Assembly (NCBI RefSeq): GCF_913777145.1
Contig: NZ_CAJYPS010000035.1
Coordinates: 1 to 33,605 of the forward strand
Direction of reading: 5' to 3'
Origin: an uncultured Roseateles sp.
Lineage (GTDB): Bacteria > Pseudomonadota > Gammaproteobacteria > Burkholderiales > Burkholderiaceae_C
Length of the DNA: 33,605 bases
The notes beneath the pieces were generated by a model. It saw only the letters and a list, made by a program, of their open reading frames with translations. It ran no database searches and had not been told where the DNA came from. The position numbers were made by a program, and so were the translations under genes. Of this stretch, positions 15,871 to 23,551 are shown one piece after another; position 1 is the stretch's first letter; each line of letters starts with the position of its first letter.

Positions 15871-16785
15871 ATGAAGTTTCCGAAGTCAGTGCATGCCGAA
15901 GGTTGGCAAAACCATTTCGACGCGCCCAGCCCCACCGGCCCTCGCCGGGTCAGCCTGGATGAGGCCTGGGTGGCGATGGACGATGACGTGCCCGCGCCGG
16001 CCGCCCAGCGGCGCTACGGCCCCTGGCTGGTGGGCGGTGTGGCGGTGGCCGCGCTGGGCCTGGTGGGAGCGGGCATGCTGGCGCCCATGGGCGCCGGCCC
16101 GGAGTCCGTGATGCACACGGCCACCGGCCCGCTCGCGGCCGCCGAGCCCGCGCCGTCGCAGGCCTCCGACGCGGTGCCTGCCGCGCCCGAGCCGGGCTCG
16201 CCGGCCGAGCTGGTGGCCCAGGCGGTGGCGCAGAAGGCTCCGCTGGCCGAGGAGCCCGCGACCAAGCCCCAGCCCACGACCGAATCCAAGAGCGACGCCG
16301 CGCCGGTGCCCAAGCCAGACCCGGCCGCGCCTGCGCCCAAGACGGACGCCAAGCGCCTGGCGCAAGCCGACACCACGGCCGTGCAGGGGCGGACGCCGCC
16401 GTTGCCTGAGCGGCGCGCGGAAGCACCGCTGGTGAAGACCTTGCCGGCCACGCCTGAAGCAGCCCCTGTCCCGGCGCCCGCGCCGGTGGCCGAGCCCAGC
16501 CCGCCTGTGGTGGCTGCGGCGCCGGTGGTGGTGGGGCCGGATGACGGCGGCATCACCGCCCAGGTCAAGACGGCCCTGGCCTCGGACGAGCAGCTGGCAC
16601 TCGCGCCCATCGAGGTCAGCACCCACGAGGGCGTGGTGAAGCTCGAGGGTCAGGTGCCCGATGCCCAGCTGCGCGCTCGGGCCACCGTGGTGGCCGCGGC
16701 CACGCAGGGCGTGCGGGGGGTGGATAACCGCCTGACGCTGCCGGCCGTGTCGGCCATGGCCAAGCCGGCGCTGCAGGGCAGCTGA
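15871..16785 (+). CDS. Membrane-anchored protein with Ala/Pro-rich stalk and C-terminal BON domain
   Basis: This encodes a 304-residue protein. Residues 1-48 are hydrophilic and Pro-containing (predicted cytoplasmic), and about 50-72 form one membrane helix (YGPWLVGGVAVAALGLVGAG). Residues about 80-225 are an Ala/Pro/Lys-rich low-complexity spacer, and the last about 70 residues form a BON domain: GGITAQVKTALASDEQLALA, IEVSTHEGVVKLEGQVPD and GVRGVDNRLTL. BON domains (OsmY-like) bind phospholipid surfaces and are common in periplasmic stress proteins. Here the domain is tethered to the inner membrane through a stalk instead of being secreted freely (topology inferred). A strong AGGAGG lies before the ATG. 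It carries the same upstream GTCCTAC motif as the DUF1328 and CsbD genes, which suggests co-regulation. Confidence 0.75.
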   Translation: MKFPKSVHAEGWQNHFDAPSPTGPRRVSLDEAWVAMDDDVPAPAAQRRYGPWLVGGVAVAALGLVGAGMLAPMGAGPESVMHTATGPLAAAEPAPSQASDAVPAAPEPGSPAELVAQAVAQKAPLAEEPATKPQPTTESKSDAAPVPKPDPAAPAPKTDAKRLAQADTTAVQGRTPPLPERRAEAPLVKTLPATPEAAPVPAPAPVAEPSPPVVAAAPVVVGPDDGGITAQVKTALASDEQLALAPIEVSTHEGVVKLEGQVPDAQLRARATVVAAATQGVRGVDNRLTLPAVSAMAKPALQGS

Positions 16786-16806
16786 GCTTTCGAGTGAGGG
16801 GGAGCG

Positions 16807-16828
16807 CGGGCGGCCTGCGGGCCGCCCG
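16807..16828. terminator. Bidirectional hairpin between BON gene and convergent gene
   Basis: CGGGCGGCC (16807-16815) and GGCCGCCCG (16820-16828) form a perfect 9-bp stem with a 4-nt loop, centred between the two convergent stop codons (16785 and 16834). There is no proper T-run, but position and stem strength suggest a shared transcript end. Confidence 0.5.
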
Positions 16829-16833
16829 TGTCT

Positions 16834-17262
16834 TCAGTGGGCGAACTGGTGGCGCGGCGCGGCCAGTTCGGCGTCCACCAGCAGATCCTGGGTGGTTTCG
16901 CGGGCGGCTTCCAGCTGCAGGCACAGCTCGGTGATGCCGTCGTCACGGCCGCCCACCAGCTCGGGCAGTGGCGCGGTGGCGATCTCGGCGGGCAGGTCGG
17001 CCAGCGCACCGATCAGCTGGAACAGCAGCTCCAGGCTGGCTTCGCCGTCCTGCGGCAGGTCGCGGGCGGCCCCCAGGCTGCGGGCCAGGTAGTAGCAGGC
17101 CTCGGCGGCGTTGTCGCAGGCCTGGGCCTGCAACTCCAGCGCGCGGCTGCGGGCGTCGGCCTGCTCGCGGGCTTCCAGGGCCTGCAGCGCCTCGAAGCCA
17201 CCCAGGTCTGCCGGGACGGCATCGTCAAGCGAGAACGCGGCGAGGTCGAGATCGTGGGCCAT
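16834..17262 (-). CDS. Hypothetical protein
   Basis: This encodes a 142-residue acidic, Ala/Leu/Glu-rich protein that appears wholly helical and soluble: MAHDLDLAAFSLDDAVPADL, then ALQALEAREQADARSRALEL, AQACDNAAEACYYLARSLGA and LELLFQLIGALADLPAE. I do not recognise a family. The regular spacing of Leu/Ala suggests helical hairpins or a coiled coil. The start at 17262 has GGAAG eight bases upstream; an in-frame ATG at 17289 would add nine residues without a well-placed ribosome site. It follows glmU on the same strand after 114 bp, so readthrough from glmU is possible. Composition is like its neighbours. Confidence 0.6.
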   Translation of the reverse strand: MAHDLDLAAFSLDDAVPADLGGFEALQALEAREQADARSRALELQAQACDNAAEACYYLARSLGAARDLPQDGEASLELLFQLIGALADLPAEIATAPLPELVGGRDDGITELCLQLEAARETTQDLLVDAELAAPRHQFAH

Positions 17263-17376
17263 GGGTGCTGCTTCCAAGTGCGTCGCCATCCTAACGGCTG
17301 GTCGGGGAGGGCTGGCCCCCCGCGACCGGGGTCCTGACGGCGACTGGTCGGGAAAATATCACGCCCGACGGGCCCG

Positions 17377-18756
17377 TCAGCGCTTCTTGACCGGTCGCAC
17401 CCAGCCGCTGAGCGCCACCTGTTTGCCGCGCGCCACAGCCAGCTCGCCGGGCTTGACGTCCTTGGTGATCGTGGACCCGCCGCCAATGGTCGCGCCATCG
17501 CCCAGCGTCACCGGGGCCACCAGCACGCAGTTGGAGCCCACGTGCACGTCGTTGCCTATGGTGGTGCGGTGCTTGTTGGCGCCGTCGTAGTTGGCGGTGA
17601 TGGAGCCGGCGCCGTAGTTCACGCGCTCGCCCACCGTGGCATCGCCCAGATAGGCCAGGTGGTTGGCCTTGGCGCCCTTGGCCAGCGTGGAGTTCTTGAC
17701 CTCGACGAAGTTGCCGATGTGCACTTCATCGCCCAGCTGTGCGCCGGGGCGCAGGCGGGCGAAGGGGCCGATCAGCGCGCCCGCGCCGACGCTGGCGCCC
17801 AGCGCCTCGCCGTCGATGTGGGTGAATTCGTGGATGCGCGCGCCGCTGGCGATTCGGACGTTGCGGATCACGCAATTGGCGCCGATGCGCACGTCGTCGC
17901 CCAGCGAGACCTGACCCTCGAACACGCAGTTCACGTCGATCTCGCAGTCCTGGCCATGGCTCAGCGCGCCGCGCAGGTCGAAGCGGGCCGGGTCGGCCAG
18001 GCGCAGGCCGGCGCGCATCAGCTCGTCGGCCTGCTGGCGCTGGAAGGCGCGCTCCAGCTGGGCGAGCTGCAGCGGGTCGTTGACGCCCAGCACCTCGGTC
18101 TCGTTGTGGGCCTTGATGCCCAGCACCGGCAGGCCCTCGGCCACGGCCATCGCGACGATGTCGGTCAGGTAGTACTCGCCCTGGGCGTTGTCGTTGCGCA
18201 GTTGCGCGACCCAGCGCTTGAGCGCGCCGGTGGGCGCGGCCATCATGCCGCTGTAGCCCTCGCGGATCAGGCGCTGCTCAGGGGTCGCGTCCTTGTGCTC
18301 CACGATGGCCAGCACGCCGCCGTCGTCCGCGTTGCGGATGATGCGGCCGTAGCCGGTGGGGTCGGCCAGGTCCACGGTCAGCAGCACCAGCGCGCCGCCG
18401 GCGCAGGCGTCGATGAGCGCCTTGGCGGTGCTGGTCTGGATCAGCGGCACGTCGCCGTTGAGGATCAGCGTCGTGCCTTCGCCTTGCAGCGCCGGCACGG
18501 CCTGCTGTATCGCGTGGCCGGTGCCCAGCTGCGGCATCTGGCGCACAAAGCCCAGCGCGGGCGAGGCGACCGCGGCCTCGACCTGCTCGGCGCCATGGCC
18601 GGTGATCACGATGCGGGCCGCGGCGGCCAGCGGCTCGCAGGCGCCCAGCACATGGGACAGCAGCGCGCGGCCGCCCAGCTTGTGCAACACCTTGGGCGTT
18701 GCGGACTTCATGCGGGTGCCCTTGCCCGCCGCCATGATCACGATGTTGAGCGCCAT
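17377..18756 (-). CDS. glmU: Bifunctional GlmU: glucosamine-1-phosphate acetyltransferase / UDP-GlcNAc pyrophosphorylase
   Basis: This encodes a 459-residue protein, the usual GlmU length. The N-terminal uridylyltransferase domain starts LNIVIMAAGKGTRMKSATPKVLH (nucleotide-binding GxGTRM and Lys) and includes LNGDVPLI. The C-terminal half (about 255-459) is a left-handed beta-helix of hexapeptide repeats with the acetyltransferase region GNFVEVKNSTLAKGAKANHLAYLGDA and GAGSITANYDG. It makes UDP-GlcNAc from GlcN-1-P, acetyl-CoA and UTP for peptidoglycan and LPS synthesis in the cytoplasm, so it supplies the same pathway as the PBP encoded at 10.9 kb. A GATAAT -10 box lies about 31 bp upstream of the ATG. 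No glmS is in the window. Confidence 0.97.
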   Translation of the reverse strand: MALNIVIMAAGKGTRMKSATPKVLHKLGGRALLSHVLGACEPLAAAARIVITGHGAEQVEAAVASPALGFVRQMPQLGTGHAIQQAVPALQGEGTTLILNGDVPLIQTSTAKALIDACAGGALVLLTVDLADPTGYGRIIRNADDGGVLAIVEHKDATPEQRLIREGYSGMMAAPTGALKRWVAQLRNDNAQGEYYLTDIVAMAVAEGLPVLGIKAHNETEVLGVNDPLQLAQLERAFQRQQADELMRAGLRLADPARFDLRGALSHGQDCEIDVNCVFEGQVSLGDDVRIGANCVIRNVRIASGARIHEFTHIDGEALGASVGAGALIGPFARLRPGAQLGDEVHIGNFVEVKNSTLAKGAKANHLAYLGDATVGERVNYGAGSITANYDGANKHRTTIGNDVHVGSNCVLVAPVTLGDGATIGGGSTITKDVKPGELAVARGKQVALSGWVRPVKKR

Positions 18757-18786
18757 TGCCTGCCTGGTTGATTCAGCAAAGGCGCG

Positions 18787-18792
18787 ATTATC
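18787..18792 (-). promoter_or_regulatory. Candidate -10 box for glmU
   Basis: On the minus strand GATAAT (five of six consensus bases) is followed by CGCGCC. The predicted start is near 18780, leaving a leader of about 25 nt before glmU. The hairpin closing the upstream DUF4136 gene occupies the place of a -35 element. Confidence 0.5.
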
Positions 18793-18796
18793 GGCA

Positions 18797-18817
18797 GGCC
18801 GGCGGGGTGCGCCGGCC
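18797..18817 (-). terminator. GC-rich hairpin after the DUF4136 gene
   Basis: GGCCGGC (18797-18803) and GCCGGCC (18811-18817) pair perfectly around a 7-nt loop, 13 nt past the stop of the DUF4136 gene on its strand and immediately upstream of the glmU -10 box. No T-run. It may separate the DUF4136 transcript from glmU. Confidence 0.4.
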
Positions 18818-18829
18818 GCCCGGGTGCGT

Positions 18830-19450
18830 TCAGCGCACCGCCATCACGCTGACGCGGTGGGACTTGGGGTTGGGCGTGGGGAAGTCGGTCATCGCGGCCT
18901 GGAACAGCACGCCCAGCATGGGGTCGCCGCCGGCGGTCAGGCCCTCGTTGCTGGCGTGGGCCTCGAACAGCGCCTCGCCGCTGGAGCGGTCGCGCAGCAG
19001 CACGGCCACGGCGCGGTCGTAGCGGCGGTCGAAGAAGGGGTCCTGGCGCCAGCCCCAGCCGCCGTAGGCATAGCCATAGCGCGGCGAGAACAGGCGGCCG
19101 CGCCAGCGCCACCACAGCGGGTCGTCCCAGGGCACGGGGTCGTAGGCGGTCACGCGTGCACCCAGCGTGACCAGCACGTCGGCGCTCTTGGCATCCGCCG
19201 CGGGCGTGAAGCCGGCCTTTTCGAGCGCGGCCTTGGCGGCTTCTTCCAGCGTGGTCTGGCGCTTGGCGGCCTCGTCGTTCTGCTGCTGCGAGGGCAGGCG
19301 GTCGAAGGCGTAGGTGCCGGGTTTGCGGTCGGCCGGCCAGGCGCCGAAGCTGGAGACATCGGCCGACACGGTGTACGGGCCGGAGCAGGCAGACAGGGCC
19401 GCGGCGAGCGCCACGGCGGACAGACTGGTCAGGGCAAGACGGCGGTTCAT
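18830..19450 (-). CDS. DUF4136 lipoprotein
   Basis: This encodes a 206-residue lipoprotein. MNRRLALTSLSAVALAAALSAC is a signal with lipobox LSAC, Cys at residue 22. The mature part has SGPYTVSADVSSFG, YAFDRLPSQQQND, LEEAAKAALEKAGFTPAADAKSADVLVTLG and an aromatic WWRWRGRLF/GYAYGGWGW region, the pattern of DUF4136 proteins: a YxxDxxxDFS-like start, an E-x-x-L-x-x-A-L-x-x-K-G-F helix, and an aromatic-rich centre. These are probably outer-membrane lipoproteins of unknown role. Start choice is firm: AAGGAGGTGA lies just upstream of the ATG at 19450. It lies 62 bp after ttcA on the same strand, with an inverted repeat in the gap. Confidence 0.85.
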   Translation of the reverse strand: MNRRLALTSLSAVALAAALSACSGPYTVSADVSSFGAWPADRKPGTYAFDRLPSQQQNDEAAKRQTTLEEAAKAALEKAGFTPAADAKSADVLVTLGARVTAYDPVPWDDPLWWRWRGRLFSPRYGYAYGGWGWRQDPFFDRRYDRAVAVLLRDRSSGEALFEAHASNEGLTAGGDPMLGVLFQAAMTDFPTPNPKSHRVSVMAVR

Positions 19451-19496
19451 GGGGTCACCTCCTTGAGTGGCGATGAACCCATTCTGGCCGCTGCGC

Positions 19497-19512
19497 TTTA
19501 CCCCTGTGTAAA
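19497..19512. promoter_or_regulatory. Inverted repeat upstream of DUF4136 gene
   Basis: TTTAC (19497-19501) and GTAAA (19508-19512) with a 6-nt spacer, directly after the ttcA stop codon and 46-62 bp upstream of the DUF4136 start. It is AT-rich in a GC-rich setting, so it may be an operator or promoter element. TTTACA on the minus strand could serve as a -35, but no properly spaced -10 is seen. Confidence 0.3.
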
Positions 19513-20442
19513 TCAGCGTTGCAGCGTGATCACCTGAGCCGCGGGCGACGGCGTCGCGCAAGATTCATCGTCGTCGAATGCGATGTCGCCGTCAGGTGTG
19601 GCCTGGCCGGTGGCCTTGATGGTCTCGAAGGGGAACAGCGCCTTGTCCATCATGTGCGAGGTCACGATGTTGCCCATGGCCGTGAAGATGTTGTCGATGC
19701 GGCCGGGGTAGCGCTTTTCCCACTCGTTGATCATCGCCTTCACCTGCACGCGCTGCAGGTTCTCCTGGCTGCCGCACAGATTGCACGGAATGATGGGGAA
19801 TTCGCGGTGCTCGGCCCAGCGCACCAGGTCGGGCTCCTTCACATAGGCCAGCGGGCGTATGACCACGTTCTTGCCGTCGTCGCTCACGAGCTTGGGCGGC
19901 ATGCCCTTCATGCGGCTGCCGAAGAACATGTTCAGGAACATCGTGGTCACGATGTCGTCGCGGTGGTGGCCCAGCGCGATCTTGGTGGCGCCCAGCTCGC
20001 CCGCCACGCGGTACAGGATGCCGCGGCGCAGGCGCGAGCACAGGCCGCAGGTGGTCTTGCCCTCGGGCACCACGCGCTTGACGACCGAGTAGGTGTCCTG
20101 CTCCTCGATGTGGAAGGGCACGCCGCGGCTCTTCAGGTAGGCGGGCAGGATGTCTTCCGGGAAGCCGGGCTGCTTCTGGTCGAGGTTGACGGCGATCAGC
20201 TCGAACTTGATGGGCGCGCGCTGCTGCAGGTTCAGCAGGATGTCCAGCATGGAATAGCTGTCCTTGCCGCCCGACAGGCAGACCATGACCTTGTCGCCGT
20301 CTTCGATCATGTTGAAGTCGGTGATGGCCTGGCCCACCTGGCGGTGCAGGCGCTTGGACAACTTGTTGATCTCGTGGGCGGCCTTCTTGGCGGCGGCGTC
20401 CGCGGCGGCGGCTTCGTCGAGTTCGGGGGCGTCGATGTTCAT
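19513..20442 (-). CDS. ttcA: tRNA 2-thiocytidine(32) synthetase TtcA
   Basis: This encodes a 309-residue PP-loop enzyme. The ATP site is [12 protein letters not shown] (SGGKDS, residues 57-62). The 4Fe-4S cluster ligands are in [12 protein letters not shown] (Cys132, Cys135) and [13 protein letters not shown] (Cys220, Cys223), with [10 protein letters not shown] between. TtcA thiolates cytidine 32 in the anticodon loop of several tRNAs using ATP and a sulfur donor. The ATG at 20442 fits the family; the 20 residues upstream in the open frame are Pro-rich and unlike TtcA. It lies 46 bp downstream of the oxidoreductase-FolB fusion gene and is probably cotranscribed. The C-terminal 30 residues (acidic, then [17 protein letters not shown]) are non-conserved. 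Confidence 0.95.
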   Translation of the reverse strand: MNIDAPELDEAAAADAAAKKAAHEINKLSKRLHRQVGQAITDFNMIEDGDKVMVCLSGGKDSYSMLDILLNLQQRAPIKFELIAVNLDQKQPGFPEDILPAYLKSRGVPFHIEEQDTYSVVKRVVPEGKTTCGLCSRLRRGILYRVAGELGATKIALGHHRDDIVTTMFLNMFFGSRMKGMPPKLVSDDGKNVVIRPLAYVKEPDLVRWAEHREFPIIPCNLCGSQENLQRVQVKAMINEWEKRYPGRIDNIFTAMGNIVTSHMMDKALFPFETIKATGQATPDGDIAFDDDESCATPSPAAQVITLQR

Positions 20443-20488
20443 GGCGGTCCTTGGAATCTGGGGCAGAGGGCGCGGAGCGGGCGGCGGC

Positions 20489-21736
20489 TTACCAGCGGCC
20501 AATCTCGGCGCTCACGGCCACTTCGCAGTCGGGGAAGATTTCGAGCTTGGTCAGCTTGAGGCGCACGCCCACCACGCCGGGCAGGCTCATCAGGCGGTTG
20601 CTGAGCTTGCCCAGCAGCGCCTCGACCAGGTCGGTGTGCTCGGCGGTGCACTCGTCGATGATGGCCGAGCGTATGCGGCGGTAGTCCAGCACATGGCCGA
20701 TCTCGGCGTCGCGCGCGACCACCGGCAGCGCGCCGAGGTTGACCTCGGCGTCCACCTGGATGGGCTGGGGGCCGGTGCGCTCGAAGTCCAGCACGCCGAG
20801 GTTGGCGCGAAAGCGCAGGCCCTGCAGGTGGATGACCTGGCGATTGTTGTGGCGCTGCGGCGCGGCCACGCGCGGGCGCAGTGCCTGCTCGATCTGCTTG
20901 GCGGCCTGCACGCCGTCGGCCAGCGCGGTCTGCACGCAGGGATGCCAGCGGCCGCTGGCGTCGCCGGCCAGGAACACATGCTCCCGGGCGCTGTCGCTCA
21001 GCAGCGCCAGCGCCGAGGGCTCGGGTTCGAAGCCCAGCAGCGCGGCCACGTAGGCATAGCGTTCCTCGCCCACCTGCACGCCGTCGGCGTCGGGCGTCAG
21101 CGCCTCGGGCAGCGGTGTGCCCAGGCGCTGCGTGATGCGCGGCTGCTGCGCGATGCGGTCCACCAGATGTTGCTGCGCGCGCCAGGCGCCGCGCGCCCAA
21201 ACGGTGACCTCATGACCGCGCTCGGCCAGGAACAGCGCGTTCTCGGCCGCGTTGTCGCCCGCGCCCAGCAGCAGCACGCGGCCGGGTGGCAGCTGCTCGC
21301 GCTGCGTGGTCAGCGTCCAGGCGTCCAGCACGCGCTCGCTGGGCTGCGCGAAGTAGCGCGCGGGCCGCAGCAGGCGCAGGCCGGTGGCTACCAGCAGCGC
21401 GCGGGCGCGGTGGGTCTCGCCATTGGCCAGCTGCAGCGTCCAGCCGCTGGCGGCGTCGAACTGCAGGGCCTGGGCCTGCGTGCCCAGGCGCAGCGCGAGG
21501 CCGGGGGCTTCCTGCACATGGGCCACATAGCGGTCGGCCAGGTCGATCAGGCTGGCGCCGGGCTCGCCCAGCACCCAGTCCTGCGGGAAGTCCAGCCGCG
21601 TTAGCGCCGAGCACAGGCAGACCTCGCGCTCGACCAGCAGCGCGCTCAGGCCCAGTTGGGCCAGCCAGGACGCGGCGCTGCAGCCGGCCGGGCCGCCGCC
21701 GAGGATGGCAACGTCAAAGGTCTGGGTTTCAGCCAT
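20489..21736 (-). CDS. folB: Fused FAD/NAD(P) oxidoreductase - dihydroneopterin aldolase
   Basis: This is one uninterrupted 415-residue frame with two domains. Residues 1-290 resemble thioredoxin-reductase-like/ferredoxin-NADP-reductase-like flavoproteins: FAD site [19 protein letters not shown] (12-30), NAD(P) site [21 protein letters not shown] (154-174) and the late [22 protein letters not shown] (254-275). No redox CxxC is present; only CLC at 40-42 is seen. After a short linker (about 288-300), residues 301-415 are dihydroneopterin aldolase: GVLDFERT (Glu319), LDYRRI (Tyr352), DLVEAL (Glu372) and [10 protein letters not shown] (Lys397) match the known catalytic and substrate-binding residues. 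FolB converts 7,8-dihydroneopterin to 6-hydroxymethyl-dihydropterin in folate synthesis. FolB is normally a stand-alone protein of about 115-120 residues. What the flavoprotein reduces is unknown. It precedes ttcA by 46 bp. Confidence 0.88.
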   Translation of the reverse strand: MAETQTFDVAILGGGPAGCSAASWLAQLGLSALLVEREVCLCSALTRLDFPQDWVLGEPGASLIDLADRYVAHVQEAPGLALRLGTQAQALQFDAASGWTLQLANGETHRARALLVATGLRLLRPARYFAQPSERVLDAWTLTTQREQLPPGRVLLLGAGDNAAENALFLAERGHEVTVWARGAWRAQQHLVDRIAQQPRITQRLGTPLPEALTPDADGVQVGEERYAYVAALLGFEPEPSALALLSDSAREHVFLAGDASGRWHPCVQTALADGVQAAKQIEQALRPRVAAPQRHNNRQVIHLQGLRFRANLGVLDFERTGPQPIQVDAEVNLGALPVVARDAEIGHVLDYRRIRSAIIDECTAEHTDLVEALLGKLSNRLMSLPGVVGVRLKLTKLEIFPDCEVAVSAEIGRW

Positions 21737-21760
21737 GGGGGTTTCTGCGGAGAACCGCGG

Positions 21761-21766
21761 ATTATC
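21761..21766 (-). promoter_or_regulatory. Candidate -10 box of the oxidoreductase-FolB gene inside the msrQ stop
   Basis: On the minus strand GATAAT followed by CCGCGG, the discriminator type used elsewhere in the window. Its TAA is the msrQ stop codon. The predicted start is near 21754, 18 bp before the ATG at 21736. This suggests the fusion gene has its own promoter instead of only readthrough from msrPQ. Confidence 0.45.
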
Positions 21767-22388
21767 CCCGGCCCCTCTGTTTTGTCTGCACCCGGCGCCA
21801 GACGCGCCAGCCCAGCAGCGCGGCAAGGATCACGGCGTAGACCGTGGGCTCGGCGAAATTGTTCTTGCCGCCGCGCAGCCACACGAAGTGCAGCACGCCC
21901 GCGATGCCGATGGCGTAGACCGCCTTGTGCAGCGTCTGCCAGCGCTTGGCGCCCAGCGCCTTGATCACACGGTTGAAGCTGGTGGCCGCCAGCGGCAGCA
22001 TCAGCAGCCAGGCGATAAAGCCGATCAGGATGAAGGGCCGCTTGGCGATGTCGACCGCGATGTCGCCGAAGTCCAGCCCCATGTCCAGCCAGCCATAGGC
22101 CAGCAGGTGCAGGCTGGCGTAGACGAAGCTGAACACGCCCAGCATGCGCCGAAAGCGCGCCAGCGCCGCCAGCCCGGTCAGCTCGCGCAGCGGCGTGACG
22201 GCCAGCGTCAGCAACAGGCCGCGCAGCGTCCAGTCGCCCAGGCCCCGTATCAGCGCCTCGGCCGGGTTGGCGCCCAGGCGGTTGGCCACCGCGCCATAGA
22301 TCAGCCAGCCCAGCGGGGCGGCACACAGCAGGAACAGCAGCGGCTTGGCCGCGCGGTTCAGCAGGAGCTTGGTCAACAAGGTGCGCAT
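21762..22388 (-). CDS. msrQ: MsrQ, heme-binding membrane subunit of the MsrPQ methionine sulfoxide reductase
   Basis: This encodes a 208-residue protein with about six hydrophobic helices. NRLGANPAEALIRGLGDWTL, LAVTPLRELTGLAALARFRRMLG, FVYASLHLLAYGWLDMG, RPFILIGFIAWLLMLPLAATS and WQTLHKAVYAIGIAGVLHFVWLRG are the standard MsrQ (YedZ) signatures, with heme-ligand histidines in the SLHLLAY, TLHKAVY and VLHFVWL helices. It passes electrons from the inner membrane to periplasmic MsrP. The ATG at 22388 has only a weak ribosome site. It lies downstream of msrP, and a terminator-like hairpin with a T-rich tract sits in the 83-bp gap. Confidence 0.95.
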   Translation of the reverse strand: MRTLLTKLLLNRAAKPLLFLLCAAPLGWLIYGAVANRLGANPAEALIRGLGDWTLRGLLLTLAVTPLRELTGLAALARFRRMLGVFSFVYASLHLLAYGWLDMGLDFGDIAVDIAKRPFILIGFIAWLLMLPLAATSFNRVIKALGAKRWQTLHKAVYAIGIAGVLHFVWLRGGKNNFAEPTVYAVILAALLGWRVWRRVQTKQRGRG

Positions 22389-22399
22389 CGGGCATCCAG

Positions 22400-22430
22400 A
22401 AAAGAAAAGGCCCCGGTCAGGCCCGGGGCC
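22400..22430 (-). terminator. Terminator-like hairpin between msrP and msrQ
   Basis: On the minus strand GGCCCCGG (22430-22423) pairs perfectly with CCGGGGCC (22416-22409) around a 6-nt loop, followed by TTTTCTTTT (22408-22400). It lies after the msrP stop and ends 12 bases before the msrQ ATG. It should end part of the msrP transcripts and reduce MsrQ relative to MsrP. Confidence 0.75.
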
Positions 22431-22471
22431 CATGCCGCGAAGCCGGCCGATCCGGCGCGGCCGGCAGGGGG

Positions 22472-23446
22472 TCAATAGTATTTTTTGAGGTCCATGCCCG
22501 CGTAGAGCTGGCCCACCTGCGGCTCGTAGCCGTTGAACATCAGCGTGGGGCGCTTCTTGGAGAACAGCCCGTCCTCGCCGATGCGGCGCTCCGAGGCCTG
22601 GCTCCAGCGCGGGTGCGGCACATTGGGGTTCACGTTGGAATAGAAGCCGTACTCCTGCGGCGCGGCCTGCTCCCAGCTGCTGAGCGGCTGCTTCTCGACG
22701 AAGCGGATCTTCACCAGGCTCTTGGCCGACTTGAAGCCGTACTTCCAGGGCACCACCAGGCGCAGCGGCGCGCCGTTCTGGTTGGGCAGCACCTCGCCAT
22801 ACATGCCGAAGGCCAGCAGCGTCAGCGGGTGCATGGCCTCGTCGATGCGCAGGCCCTCGTCATAGGGCCAGTCCAGCACGCCCGAGCGCAGGCCCGGCAT
22901 CTGCGACTTGTCGGCCAGCGTCGTGAACTGCACGTACTTGGCCTTGGACGTGGGCTCGGCGCGCTTGATCAGCTCCGCCAGCGAGTAGCCCACCCAGGGG
23001 ATCACCATGCTCCAGCCCTCCACGCAGCGCAGCCGGTAGATGCGCTCCTCCATGGGGGCGAGCTTGAGCAGCGCGTCGATGTCGTAGCGGCCGGGCTTGG
23101 CGCACTCGCCCTCCACCATCACCGTCCAGGGCCGGGTCTTGAGCGTGTGGGCCATGGCCGCGGGCTCGGACTTGTCGGTGCTGAACTCGTAGAAATTGTT
23201 GTACGAGGTCGCGTCGCCATAGGCGGTGGGCTTGTCCAGCACCACCGCGCCGGCCAGCGTGGAGCGCGTGGCCGCCAGCTTGGGCAGCTTGCCGCCGCCC
23301 GGTGCGGCCGGCCCCTGCGCCAGCGCCCACGGCGAGGCGGCCACCAGGCCCAGCCCGGCCATCGCCTGACGGCGGTTGAGATAGTCCGAGCGCGAGGTGA
23401 TCTCGCTGGACAGCGGCTCATGGGGGGCAGGGACTCGGATCAGCAT
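22472..23446 (-). CDS. msrP: MsrP, periplasmic molybdopterin methionine sulfoxide reductase
   Basis: This encodes a 324-residue precursor. A Tat signal is visible: [22 protein letters not shown], twin Arg at 25-26 and an A-x-A site near residue 43. Family motifs include [26 protein letters not shown], the molybdenum-ligating Cys141 in [30 protein letters not shown] and [16 protein letters not shown]. It reduces protein methionine sulfoxide in the periplasm with electrons from MsrQ, repairing damage by hypochlorite and other oxidants. Length and N-terminal layout (SSEIT before the RR motif) match E. coli MsrP (YedY). A candidate ECF-sigma promoter and a leader hairpin lie upstream. Confidence 0.96.
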   Translation of the reverse strand: MLIRVPAPHEPLSSEITSRSDYLNRRQAMAGLGLVAASPWALAQGPAAPGGGKLPKLAATRSTLAGAVVLDKPTAYGDATSYNNFYEFSTDKSEPAAMAHTLKTRPWTVMVEGECAKPGRYDIDALLKLAPMEERIYRLRCVEGWSMVIPWVGYSLAELIKRAEPTSKAKYVQFTTLADKSQMPGLRSGVLDWPYDEGLRIDEAMHPLTLLAFGMYGEVLPNQNGAPLRLVVPWKYGFKSAKSLVKIRFVEKQPLSSWEQAAPQEYGFYSNVNPNVPHPRWSQASERRIGEDGLFSKKRPTLMFNGYEPQVGQLYAGMDLKKYY

Positions 23447-23498
23447 GGTGGGCAGGCAATGAAGGGTCGGCCAAGGAATGCCTGTGGGTCGCAGCAGG

Positions 23499-23551
23499 CC
23501 GGGTGGAACTTACACCCGGTGAGGTAGACGTTCGGAGCGGGGGACTATTCC
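23499..23551 (-). promoter_or_regulatory. Candidate ECF-type promoter and leader hairpin of msrP
   Basis: On the minus strand GGAATA (23551-23546), a 15-nt spacer, then CGTCTA (23530-23525), resembling ECF-sigma promoters with a GGAA-type -35. Just downstream, CCGGGTG (23519-23513) and CACCCGG (23505-23499) form a perfect 7-bp inverted repeat around a 7-nt loop, near the expected transcript start. Assignment to a particular sigma factor is not possible from sequence alone. Confidence 0.35.

Noticed and set aside
17367..17378. 12-bp palindrome GACGGGCCCGTC overlapping the glmU stop
   Set aside because: It has no loop, so it would form only a short stem in RNA; the following T-rich stretch is not adjacent. 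Not called as a terminator.
23505..23511. GGAACTT on the plus strand, identical to an RpoE -35 element
   Set aside because: No matching -10 at 15-17 bp, and the sequence is part of the loop and arm of a perfect inverted repeat in the msrP leader.
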